From the NCBI GenBank assembly GCA_028865235.1, contig CP114561.1, positions 4,112,001 to 4,176,000 on the forward strand: 64,000 nucleotides of DNA, written 5' to 3'. The position numbers and the translations under genes are program-made. Numbering within the stretch: the first letter of the stretch is position 1; each line of letters opens with the position of its first letter. Below, in pieces: positions 46,332 to 55,133 of the stretch. The stretch is from Candidatus Manganitrophus sp. Its GTDB lineage: Bacteria > Nitrospirota > Nitrospiria > SBBL01 > Manganitrophaceae. The notes under the pieces are model-generated. The model was not told the origin of the DNA. It worked only from the letters and a program-made list of their open reading frames with translations, and did no database searches.

Positions 46332-48059
46332 ATGAAAGCATGGACGAATGGATCGATTTCAAAAAAATTATATGTGGTGATCCTGATTTACTGTTCCATC
46401 ATCGTCACGGCGTCTCTTCTCAGTTATTTCGGGATGAGCATCCTTTCGGGGGTCCGCGCTTATGTCGGCGCAGAGGGGATCTGGTCGAGACATCAAAAAG
46501 ATGGAGCGTATCATCTTGCCCGATACGCGGCCACACGAGAGGAGGCCCATTATCAGGCCTATTTGAACGCCATCGAGGTGATGCTTTCAGATAAGAAGGC
46601 AAGATTAGAGCTGGAGAAACCGAATCCCGACTGGGCGCTTACTCGTCAAGGATTACTCGGGGGAAAGGTCCACCCGGACGATATCGACATCGTAATCTTC
46701 CTATTCAGACAATTTCGTCAGCTGGACTATATCGCTAAAGCGATCGAGATTTGGGCCGAGGGGGACCGTCTCATCTCCGATCTCCAAGTGTTGGGAGAGG
46801 CACTGCATCGAGAGGTTTCTTCCGGAGGAGTCGCCTCTGCCAAGGTCGACATGATATTGAAAGATCTGGACGCTCTCAATAGAGAGTTGACGGATTTGGA
46901 ACAGGCATTTTCCGCGACCTTGGGAGAAGCTTCCCGATGGGTAAAAGGCTTGCTCCTAAAAGTGATATTGGGGGTGTCCTTCACCTTTTTGGCGGGGGGG
47001 CTGGCGATTTCTCTCTCGCTTTCTCGCTCGATTATCGAAAAGTTAAGACGCGTTTCAGAAATTGCCGCCCGGGTTGCCTCCGGGGATCTGACCCTTCAAA
47101 GCGAAGTCGGTCGATTGGATGAGATCGGACGTTTCGCCCAAATGTTCAACACGATGACGCAAAATCTCCGGGAAATGATTCTCCAGATCCGCGAAAAGGC
47201 GGCAGAGGTGTCAGCCGCATCGGAGGAGATGTCGGCTTCAGGCCAGCAGATGGGAGCGAATTCCGAGCAGACGGAGAAATTGGCGAGCACGGTCTCCTCG
47301 GCGAGCGAGCAGACCAACCGCAACGTGCAGACTGTCGCCACCGCCGCTGAGGAGATGACCGCCACATTAAAAGAGATCTCCCAAAACGTAATGAAGGCGA
47401 CCCGGATCACCTCTGAAGCTGTTGCGGTCGCCAGCATTACAAATAAGACCGTTAGCAAACTCGGGGAGAGCAGCGCGGAGATCGGGAAAGTCATCAAAGT
47501 GATCACATCGATTGCCGAGCAGACGAACTTATTGGCATTGAACGCGGCGATCGAAGCGGCGCGTGCGGGAGAAGCAGGGAAAGGTTTTGCGGTGGTGGCC
47601 AACGAAGTCAAAGATCTGGCGAAGAAGACGGCGAGAGCGACCGAGGAGATCGGGCAGAAGATCGGGGTCATCCAGACCGACACGAAAGAGGCGGTTTCCG
47701 CGATTGGAGAGATCACCGGGATCATCACCCAGATCAACGAGATCGCCACCACGATCGCGGGAGCGATCGAAGAACAGACGGCGACGACCAACGAGATCAG
47801 CCGCTCGGTGATGGAGGCGGCCCGAGGGACCGGGGAGGTCACCGAGAGCATCGATGGGGTCGTTTCCGCGGCGAAGGGGACGGCGGAAAGGGCGACCGCT
47901 ATCCTGGACGCCTCTCAAAGGCTCGCCAAAATGAGCAGCGATCTCATGTCGCTGGTCGGGAAATTCCAAGCGGATCCAACAGGGGAGAGAGGGCGAGTCG
48001 ATCGCTCTTATTTTGGATCCATCCTGGGGAAGGACCCGAAACTGGTCGAGAACCATTGA
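46332..48059 (+). CDS. Methyl-accepting chemotaxis protein (MCP2)
   Basis: 575 residues. TM1 about 13-38, a periplasmic helical domain (about 39-205), TM2 about 209-232, HAMP (EIAARVASGDLTLQSEV) and a signalling domain with the tip AEQTNLLALNAAIEAARAGEAGKGFAVVANEVKDLAKKTARATEEI (in segments). From about 47241 to 47880 the DNA is very close to that of the next MCPs, with a few differences such as AVASITNKTVSKL for VQVAQGTNQTISKL. It is the first of four receptors sharing this cytoplasmic module. Confidence 0.93.
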   Translation: MKAWTNGSISKKLYVVILIYCSIIVTASLLSYFGMSILSGVRAYVGAEGIWSRHQKDGAYHLARYAATREEAHYQAYLNAIEVMLSDKKARLELEKPNPDWALTRQGLLGGKVHPDDIDIVIFLFRQFRQLDYIAKAIEIWAEGDRLISDLQVLGEALHREVSSGGVASAKVDMILKDLDALNRELTDLEQAFSATLGEASRWVKGLLLKVILGVSFTFLAGGLAISLSLSRSIIEKLRRVSEIAARVASGDLTLQSEVGRLDEIGRFAQMFNTMTQNLREMILQIREKAAEVSAASEEMSASGQQMGANSEQTEKLASTVSSASEQTNRNVQTVATAAEEMTATLKEISQNVMKATRITSEAVAVASITNKTVSKLGESSAEIGKVIKVITSIAEQTNLLALNAAIEAARAGEAGKGFAVVANEVKDLAKKTARATEEIGQKIGVIQTDTKEAVSAIGEITGIITQINEIATTIAGAIEEQTATTNEISRSVMEAARGTGEVTESIDGVVSAAKGTAERATAILDASQRLAKMSSDLMSLVGKFQADPTGERGRVDRSYFGSILGKDPKLVENH

Positions 48060-48096
48060 TAAAGGCAAGAGAGCAACTGGAGCCGGCAGACGAACA

Positions 48097-48174
48097 ATGA
48101 AGATCCTGTTTACGGAAGACAACAAGGACATCGGTTGTGTTGTCCATTTGGAGGGTGAGGGGCGAAGGGGATGA
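48097..48174 (+). CDS. 25-codon small ORF overlapping the MCP3 start (uncertain)
   Basis: ATG 48097 opens MKILFTEDNKDIGCVVHLEG and stops at TGA 48172-48174, overlapping the MCP3 ATG as ATGA. The first residues resemble the start of a receiver domain (MKIL..EDN), so it could be the remnant of a CheY-like gene or a leader peptide that couples translation to MCP3. Too short to assign. Confidence 0.3.
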   Translation: MKILFTEDNKDIGCVVHLEGEGRRG

Positions 48175-49708
48175 CATCAGGAGAGAAAGTTTCGGTTCAG
48201 GTCGAAAAATTCAGCAAAGGGCCTTACCCCATTTTTGCGAGCAATTGAATAAAAATTATCGAGAGATCGATCGCCTTTTCGGGATGCTGATGATCTTTCA
48301 GTGGTTTGTGGGGCTTGTGTTTGCCGTTTTTGTTTTTCCCAATCAGTGGCCGAAAGAAACCCTTCAGGAGCAGCATCCGTTGCTGCTGGCTCTCTTTTTA
48401 GGGGGCATTCTCACCGGGTTTCCCGTCTTTTTGGCTTTTACCAAGCCGGGCGCTCTGTTGACCCGCCATGTCATCGCGGTATCGCAGATGCTCATGGGGG
48501 CGTTGCTGATCCATCTCTCCGGGGGGAGAATCGAGACGCATTTTCATGTCTTCGGCTCCCTTGCTTTTATCGCTTTTTATCGGGACTGGAGGCTCCTTCT
48601 CTCCGGAACGGCGATCGTTGCGGCCGATCACCTGATCCGGGGGATTTTTTTCCCTCAGTCTGTTTTCGGGATGCACGATGCAAGTCAATGGCGTTGGTTG
48701 GAACACGCGGCCTGGGTGGTTTTTGAAGATGTGATCCTCGTCATGTCCTGTTTTCGCGGTCAACAGGAGATGCGGCTGGTCGCGGAAAGGCAGGCCGAGT
48801 TGGAGGAGATCATGGAGAATGTTCGGGGAGAGGTATTGGGCCGCATGGTGGACCTGAACAAACAGTCGGAGGAGTTGGCGGCTTCGAGCCAGCAGATGGG
48901 AGCGAATTCCGAACAGACGGAGAAATTGGCGAGCACGGTCTCCTCGGCGAGCGAGCAGACCAGCCGCAACGTGCAGGCGGTTGCCACCGCGGCGGAAGAG
49001 ATGACCGCCACATTAAAAGAGATCTCCCAAAACGTGGTGAAAGCGACCCGGATCACCTCAGAAGCGGTGCAGGTGGCACAGGGGACCAACCAGACGATCA
49101 GCAAGCTCGGGGAGAGCAGCGCGGAGATCGGGAAAGTCATCAAAGTGATCACATCGATTGCCGAGCAGACGAACTTATTGGCGTTAAACGCGGCGATCGA
49201 AGCGGCGCGTGCGGGAGAAGCGGGGAAAGGCTTTGCGGTGGTGGCCAATGAAGTCAAAGATCTGGCGAAGAAGACGGCGAGAGCGACCGAGGAGATCGGG
49301 CAGAAGATCGGGGTCATCCAGACCGACACGAAAGAGGCGGTTTCCGCGATTGGAGAGATCACCGGGATCATCACCCAGATCAACGAGATCGCCACCACGA
49401 TCGCGGGAGCGATCGAAGAACAGACGGCGACGACCAACGAGATCAGCCGCTCGGTGATGGAGGCGGCCCGAGGGACCGGGGAGGTCACCGAGAGCATCGA
49501 TGGGGTGGTGATCGCCGCGAAGGGAACCGCCGAAGGGGCAACCACCATTTTAGATGCCTCTCAAAGGCTTGCCAAAATGAGCAGCGACCTCATGTCGCTG
49601 GTCGGCAAATTCCAAATGAAGCGAGAAGAGGCTCATCCGGGAATGGATCGGATGGGGAATCCTCCTCGCTCGTCGGTGATACGCCGGGTGGAAGCAGTTT
49701 CATCATGA
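48171..49708 (+). CDS. MCP with multi-helix membrane sensor (MCP3; frameshifted near its start)
   Basis: About 512 residues. Natural start ATG 48171 (MTSGEKVSVQVEKFSKGPYP) with AAGGGG just upstream; a break at C4/T5 (48227-48236) shifts to HFCEQLNKNYREIDRLF. Five or six membrane helices follow (about 45-200) and include the motif THFHVFGSLAFIAFYRDWR. I have seen this helical sensor block in kinases and other MCPs, but its ligand is unknown. There is no periplasmic domain or clear HAMP. The signalling domain (about 265-490) is nearly identical to those of MCP2, 4 and 5. Confidence 0.82.
48928..49503 (+). repeat. 576-base MCP signalling-domain block, repeated at 50663-51238 and closely in two more MCPs
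   Basis: Comparing MCP3 and MCP4 at an offset of 1735 bases I find no difference over 48928-49503. MCP5 (about 52665-53280) and MCP2 (about 47255-47870) carry the same block with scattered changes. The upstream sensor parts are unrelated, so the block behaves as a homogenised or shuffled cassette. Confidence 0.9.
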
Positions 49709-49775
49709 TCAGAAAGGAAGGATGCGTCCTTTCAAGTTAAAGCGTGACAAATAAAACATTGAAAAAGGTTTTGTA

Positions 49776-51440
49776 ATGAAGTTCAAAATGACAATCCAAG
49801 AACAACTGTTGGGGCTTGGCTTTCTCGGATTGTTTCTGGCGCTTGTCATCGGCGGATTCGGTTTTTGGGGAATCACGCGGGTGACCGGGGCGATGAACCG
49901 AATGGGAGTCAGCGCGACGGCGTTGCGCTACCATTTGACCGCCGACATGATGCACGATGCTTTAAAGGGAGATGTCCAATCGGCCATGATTGCCGCAGGG
50001 GGGGCAAACGCCGTGAAGAAGCAGGAGATCTTGAAAGAACTCTCCGGTCATGTGTCCCTCTTCCGAGAACAGTTGACGAAAATCGAGGCGCTTCCGCTCC
50101 AAGGAGAGGTAAAGGAGGAACTTCAGGCGATTTATCCGGCCCTGGACGCCTATATCAACAGTGGGGAGGAGGTGGCCGGAATGGTACTCGACGGCGAGCT
50201 AGAAGCGGTCGCCCGGTTCGAGGGATTTATCGATGCCTTCAAGAAATTGGAGGTCGAGATGGCGCATTTAAGCGGTCTGATCGAGGAAGAGATGAAGGTG
50301 TCCCAAGGGGAGGCCGATCGGGCGAACCGCGTCTCCAGGGCGACGATCATCGCCATCTCCCTCGTCGGGTTTTTGGTTTTGTCGGTCATTTCTCTTACGA
50401 ACGCCGCAGCCATCGCCCGGGCGCTCAAACAGGTCTCGGAAGTGGCGGCGGAGGTGGCGGCGGGGAACCTCACGGTCCGAAATGAGGTGGCCCGCGGGGA
50501 TGAGATCGGCCATTTGGCAGGAACATTCAACCGTATGGCCCAACATCTTCGAGAGTTGGTCTTTAAGATCCAAAGCGGCGCGCGACAGATCGCTTCGACA
50601 TCGGAAGATCTCTTTTCTTCAAGCCAGCGGTTGAGTTCCAACTCCGAAGAGACCAAGCGGCTGGCGAGCACGGTCTCCTCGGCGAGCGAGCAGACCAGCC
50701 GCAACGTGCAGGCGGTTGCCACCGCGGCGGAAGAGATGACCGCCACATTAAAAGAGATCTCCCAAAACGTGGTGAAAGCGACCCGGATCACCTCAGAAGC
50801 GGTGCAGGTGGCACAGGGGACCAACCAGACGATCAGCAAGCTCGGGGAGAGCAGCGCGGAGATCGGGAAAGTCATCAAAGTGATCACATCGATTGCCGAG
50901 CAGACGAACTTATTGGCGTTAAACGCGGCGATCGAAGCGGCGCGTGCGGGAGAAGCGGGGAAAGGCTTTGCGGTGGTGGCCAATGAAGTCAAAGATCTGG
51001 CGAAGAAGACGGCGAGAGCGACCGAGGAGATCGGGCAGAAGATCGGGGTCATCCAGACCGACACGAAAGAGGCGGTTTCCGCGATTGGAGAGATCACCGG
51101 GATCATCACCCAGATCAACGAGATCGCCACCACGATCGCGGGAGCGATCGAAGAACAGACGGCGACGACCAACGAGATCAGCCGCTCGGTGATGGAGGCG
51201 GCCCGAGGGACCGGGGAGGTCACCGAGAGCATCGATGGAGTCGTTTCCGCGTCCAAGGGAACAACGGAAGGAGCGGAGAATGTCTTGGTCGCCTCTCAAA
51301 AGTTGTCGGAGATGGGGGCCGATTTGATGGTCCTCGTCAGCAAGTTTCAAATCAACGATGCGCAAAGGCGAAAGAAAGAGACAAAACCGGTATCCGGATC
51401 TCAGGTACAGGCAGGTACGCGGCTGACTGAAACAGGTTAG
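49776..51440 (+). CDS. Methyl-accepting chemotaxis protein (MCP4)
   Basis: 554 residues, intact. TM1 about 9-32, periplasmic four-helix-type domain (about 33-185) with a Met-rich MTADMMHDALKGDV-like start, TM2 about 188-211, HAMP (EVAAEVAAGNLTVRNEV) and the shared signalling domain (about 285-515). The periplasmic start ALRYHLTADMMHDALKGDV resembles the beginning of MCP helical-bundle sensors that follow TM1. The tail after the shared block is unique and short. Confidence 0.92.
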   Translation: MKFKMTIQEQLLGLGFLGLFLALVIGGFGFWGITRVTGAMNRMGVSATALRYHLTADMMHDALKGDVQSAMIAAGGANAVKKQEILKELSGHVSLFREQLTKIEALPLQGEVKEELQAIYPALDAYINSGEEVAGMVLDGELEAVARFEGFIDAFKKLEVEMAHLSGLIEEEMKVSQGEADRANRVSRATIIAISLVGFLVLSVISLTNAAAIARALKQVSEVAAEVAAGNLTVRNEVARGDEIGHLAGTFNRMAQHLRELVFKIQSGARQIASTSEDLFSSSQRLSSNSEETKRLASTVSSASEQTSRNVQAVATAAEEMTATLKEISQNVVKATRITSEAVQVAQGTNQTISKLGESSAEIGKVIKVITSIAEQTNLLALNAAIEAARAGEAGKGFAVVANEVKDLAKKTARATEEIGQKIGVIQTDTKEAVSAIGEITGIITQINEIATTIAGAIEEQTATTNEISRSVMEAARGTGEVTESIDGVVSASKGTTEGAENVLVASQKLSEMGADLMVLVSKFQINDAQRRKKETKPVSGSQVQAGTRLTETG

Positions 51441-51494
51441 GCCAAGAACAGGGTCCTAGAACGAAATGCAAAGAGCAACATAGGAGAGAAAGAG

Positions 51495-53507
51495 ATGCTC
51501 GATTTCTTCCGAACATGGGATCTTCGGAAAAAACTCCTCGCGTGGTTTTTGATCGTTGCAATGGCGCCGATGATCCTCATGACAGCGGCAAACCTTTTCT
51601 TCTCCACAAGGAACCTCCGTCAGGAGATGGGAGAGCGGCTGGCGGCAAACCGCAAAGGGGTCGAGATCGAACTTCGGAGAGAGGAGAAACGACTCGTAAA
51701 TCAAGCCGAACGGCATGCCGCGCAGTCGTTGCTGCTCCAGGCGCTCGCCTCCGGCAGTCGGGATGTGATCAGACCACAGATGGCGCAGCTTCTCGGATTT
51801 TCCGAATCGGACCTGCTGGGAATTTATAATGAACAAGGGATTCCATTCTGGATCGTTCAAAAAACGAAGGCCGTGCAGGCCGGTTCGATTGAATCGGGCT
51901 CCTCTTCCGCTTCGCTCGTCGGGAAGATGGAGGAGCGAACGGGGGACGCGCTTCTGGGCGAAGTCATGGAGCAGCTTCATGCGGAGGGTCATGCGGTCGA
52001 ATGGAATGTGATGGAACACGGGGTTGAAGTCTCGGCTTATAAAGCGCTTCAGTTTCTAGAACGTCCGATCGGGTTCTTGAGGGAAGGGGTATTTCTGGAT
52101 CAGGGCTTCGTGGAGGGGATCAAACATCGGGTCGGGTTGGAGGCCGCCCTCGTGGATGGTGAGGGGAGGAAAATCGCCTCGACGTTATCTCATTTCGACC
52201 GTGTCGCCATGAAGGAGGCCGTCGCGGCGCCGATCGAAGGGAAAGTGGGTGAAGAGGAATACCTTTATATGGTCGTTCCATTAAAGGGGAAAAAGGGGAA
52301 GACGGAAGGGGGAGTTGTTCTTCTCCAACCGCTCAATTTGTTGGTCTCCAGCCGACGAGAAATGACTTTTTTCGCCTTGCTCCTCTTCGGCGGGGTCAGT
52401 GTCATTGTTGTCCTGGTGAGCCTTCGGACGGCTCGATCGATCAGCCAGCCGCTTTATCAAATTATGGAGGTGTTAAAGCGGGCGGAACAACAAGGGGACC
52501 TGACAGAGAGGATCGAGATTAAAAGCCGCGATGAGATCGGCGAGCTGGGACGTTGGTTTAACACCTTTTCGGAAAAATTCTCAGGGATCATCTCCCGGGT
52601 CAAAGAATCGACCCGTTCCCTGGCGCTCTCTTCGGAGGAGTTGTCGGCTTCGAGCCAGCAGATGGGAGCGAATTCCGAGCAGACGGAGAAATTGGCGAGC
52701 ACGGTCTCCTCGGCGAGCGAGCAGACCAACCGCAACGTGCAGACTGTCGCCACCGCGGCGGAAGAGATGACCGCCACATTAAAAGAGATCTCCCAAAACG
52801 TGGTGAAAGCGACCCGGATCACCTCAGAAGCGGTGCAGGTGGCACAGGGGACCAACCAGACGATCAGCAAACTCGGGGAGAGCAGCGCGGAGATCGGGAA
52901 AGTCATCAAAGTGATCACATCGATTGCCGAGCAGACGAACTTATTAGCGTTAAACGCGGCGATCGAAGCGGCGCGTGCGGGAGAAGCAGGGAAAGGCTTT
53001 GCGGTCGTGGCCAACGAAGTCAAAGATCTGGCGAAGAAGACGGCGAGAGCGACCGAGGAGATCGGGCAGAAGATCGGGGTGATCCAGACCGACACGAAAG
53101 AGGCGGTCTCTGCGATTGGAGAGATCACCGGGATCATCACCCAGATCAACGAGATCGCCACCACGATCGCGGGAGCGATCGAAGAGCAGACGGCGACGAC
53201 CAACGAGATCAGCCGCTCGGTGATGGAGGCGGCCCGGGGGACCGGGGAGGTCACCGAGAGCATCGATGGGGTCGTTTCCGCGGCCAAAGGGACCGCTGAG
53301 GGGGCGGCCGCCATCCTCGCCGCCTCGAAGCGGCTGGCCCAGATGGGCGCCGAATTAATGGCGATGGTCAGCCAATTCCACGTTGAAGCCGACAGAATCG
53401 GCCCAGGCGATCCGAAAGGGGCATTCCGCATTCAAGAAGAAAGGAAATCGCCATTGATGACTCAAAAGCCGAGCCGGCCTAGCCCGGAAAGGGGTGAGGT
53501 TGTTTAA
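51495..53507 (+). CDS. Methyl-accepting chemotaxis protein with large periplasmic domain (MCP5)
   Basis: 670 residues. TM1 about 12-36, a 250-residue periplasmic domain of Cache-like size (about 37-290; LLGIYNEQGIPFWIVQ and AALVDGEGRKIAST fit PAS/Cache strands), TM2 about 292-317, HAMP (VLKRAEQQGDLTERIEI) and the shared signalling domain (about 385-610). The N-terminal sensor is unlike the other four. It ends the receptor array; cheY follows after a promoter-bearing gap. Confidence 0.92.
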   Translation: MLDFFRTWDLRKKLLAWFLIVAMAPMILMTAANLFFSTRNLRQEMGERLAANRKGVEIELRREEKRLVNQAERHAAQSLLLQALASGSRDVIRPQMAQLLGFSESDLLGIYNEQGIPFWIVQKTKAVQAGSIESGSSSASLVGKMEERTGDALLGEVMEQLHAEGHAVEWNVMEHGVEVSAYKALQFLERPIGFLREGVFLDQGFVEGIKHRVGLEAALVDGEGRKIASTLSHFDRVAMKEAVAAPIEGKVGEEEYLYMVVPLKGKKGKTEGGVVLLQPLNLLVSSRREMTFFALLLFGGVSVIVVLVSLRTARSISQPLYQIMEVLKRAEQQGDLTERIEIKSRDEIGELGRWFNTFSEKFSGIISRVKESTRSLALSSEELSASSQQMGANSEQTEKLASTVSSASEQTNRNVQTVATAAEEMTATLKEISQNVVKATRITSEAVQVAQGTNQTISKLGESSAEIGKVIKVITSIAEQTNLLALNAAIEAARAGEAGKGFAVVANEVKDLAKKTARATEEIGQKIGVIQTDTKEAVSAIGEITGIITQINEIATTIAGAIEEQTATTNEISRSVMEAARGTGEVTESIDGVVSAAKGTAEGAAAILAASKRLAQMGAELMAMVSQFHVEADRIGPGDPKGAFRIQEERKSPLMTQKPSRPSPERGEVV

Positions 53508-53524
53508 GGAGGTAAATCTTGGGG

Positions 53525-53552
53525 TTGACGGGCGTTCGTTGTTTGCTACACT
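53525..53552 (+). promoter_or_regulatory. Sigma-70-type promoter upstream of cheY-cheB-cheR
   Basis: TTGACG (53525-53530) and TACACT (53547-53552) are spaced by 16 bases in the 167-base gap between MCP5 and cheY. The -10 is only a partial match. No sigma-54 or clear sigma-28 site is seen there. Confidence 0.4.
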
Positions 53553-53674
53553 TCAAGGATGGCCTAAAAGGTTTTATCCCGATCTGAAAAGATGAGACGC
53601 AACCGAATAAGGCGAATGACTCGCTGCTCTCTCAATAGGAAGGGGGCGCATCGGGTGTCGCCCTAGGAGGATTC

Positions 53675-54046
53675 ATGAAGATGCTCGTTGTTGATGATTC
53701 CGCTGCAATGCGAAGTCTCTTACGGCAAATGATTAAAAAAATGGGGCATTCCGTGACCGAGGCGGTCAACGGCAAGGAGGCGCTGGAGCAGTTGAACGTT
53801 CATCCGGATATCGGGCTGATTCTGCTCGATTGGAATATGCCGGAGATGGATGGAATGCAGTTGCTCGACGCGCTCGGAGTGAAAAGGCTGAACAAACGTC
53901 CCCGCATTATTATCGTTTCCACGGAATGCGAAGCGGAGAAGATCGTCCAGGCGATGGAGCGGGGCGCGGATGAATATATCATGAAGCCGTTTACACAAGA
54001 GATTCTCGAAGAGAAATTGTCTATTTTAGGAATTGCGCGTGATTGA
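53675..54046 (+). CDS. cheY: Chemotaxis response regulator CheY
   Basis: 123 residues, a single receiver domain: acidic pair in MLVVDDSAAMRSLLRQMI, phospho-acceptor D52 in LILLDWNMPEMDG, T/S in VSTECEAEKI, and K in YIMKPF. The RxxRxxLxxM pattern after the acidic pair is typical of chemotaxis CheY. An AGGAGG site precedes ATG 53675. cheB begins one base after its stop. Confidence 0.93.
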   Translation: MKMLVVDDSAAMRSLLRQMIKKMGHSVTEAVNGKEALEQLNVHPDIGLILLDWNMPEMDGMQLLDALGVKRLNKRPRIIIVSTECEAEKIVQAMERGADEYIMKPFTQEILEEKLSILGIARD

Positions 54047-54047
54047 G

Positions 54048-55133
54048 ATGTTTGAGCCGATCAGGGTCATGATCATCGACGATTCCTCCGTGGTTCGGCG
54101 CGCCGTGACGGAGGCCCTGTCTCATGATCCGGATATTTCGATTGTCGGGACCGCCTCCAACGGGAAAATCGCCCTGCAGCGGATCGCGCAATGGAGTCCG
54201 GAGGTGTTGATTCTCGATCTGGAGATGCCCGAAGCGGATGGATTTGAACTCTTACGGGCGCTGCGGGTCGATTTCCCGAAGATCAGAACGATCATGTTCA
54301 GCAGCGCGACGCAACGCGGGGCGGTCCAGACGATCGAAGCCCTCTCGCTGGGAGCGAGCGACTATGTCGCAAAACCGACCACGACCCATCCGGGCGGGTA
54401 TAGCGAGGCGGTCAGACAAGTCGCGGCGGAGCTGATCCCCAAGATCAAGCAGTTCCGGCCGCACCCCGCCTGGACGAAGCCGCTCCAAAAGGGGGCGAAG
54501 CAGGTCGAGGAGCTTACTGTCGAACGGGTCTTGAGGTCGGCGCCTCAAACCGTCGGGATCGTCGCCATCGGCGTTTCCACGGGAGGGCCTGCGGCGCTCT
54601 CCAAATTGATCCCCGAATTGTCGAAAGACTTTCCGGTTCCGATCGTCATCGTCCAGCATATGCCGCCGGTTTTTACCCGCATGTTGGCGGAGCGGCTCCA
54701 GCAGGGGAATGGAGTGAAGGTCGTGGAGGGGGTGGACGGTATGATCCTGGAGCCGGGAACGGCCTATATCGCCCCGGGCAACTATCACATGGCGGTTCGT
54801 CAGAAGGAGGGAAGGGTTTTTCTGGCAATGAACCAGGAGCCGCCTGTCAATTATTGTCGCCCTTCGGTCGATGTCCTCTTCCGGTCGGTGGCCGAAGTTT
54901 ACCGGGAGGAGACGCTCGGGATTATCATGACCGGGATGGGACAGGACGGTTTAAACGGCATCCGGGCGATGAAGAGCAAGGGAGCGATCATTTTTGCGCA
55001 GGACCAGGCGAGCAGCGTGGTTTGGGGAATGCCGTCGTTTGTGGTCCGGGAGGGACTGGCGGATTGTGTTCTTCCCCTTGATGAGATGAGGGGGGCGATC
55101 GAGGATTGCGTGATGAAAAGGATGCGGGCCTGA
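54048..55133 (+). CDS. cheB: Chemotaxis protein-glutamate methylesterase CheB
   Basis: 361 residues. Receiver domain with IDDSSVVRRAV and D57 in VLILDLEMPEADGFELL; linker; methylesterase domain with the catalytic Ser in IGVSTGGPAAL, His in VQHMPPVFTRML and Asp in MTGMGQDGLNG. It removes methyl groups from (and deamidates) MCPs. ATG 54048 is used; a TTG further upstream would overlap cheY. It ends in TGATG, overlapping cheR. Confidence 0.95.
   Translation: MFEPIRVMIIDDSSVVRRAVTEALSHDPDISIVGTASNGKIALQRIAQWSPEVLILDLEMPEADGFELLRALRVDFPKIRTIMFSSATQRGAVQTIEALSLGASDYVAKPTTTHPGGYSEAVRQVAAELIPKIKQFRPHPAWTKPLQKGAKQVEELTVERVLRSAPQTVGIVAIGVSTGGPAALSKLIPELSKDFPVPIVIVQHMPPVFTRMLAERLQQGNGVKVVEGVDGMILEPGTAYIAPGNYHMAVRQKEGRVFLAMNQEPPVNYCRPSVDVLFRSVAEVYREETLGIIMTGMGQDGLNGIRAMKSKGAIIFAQDQASSVVWGMPSFVVREGLADCVLPLDEMRGAIEDCVMKRMRA

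Noticed and set aside
50150..51256. 368-codon minus-strand ORF, with near-identical copies opposite the other MCPs
   Set aside because: Repeated only because the MCP signalling domains are repeated; antisense composition.
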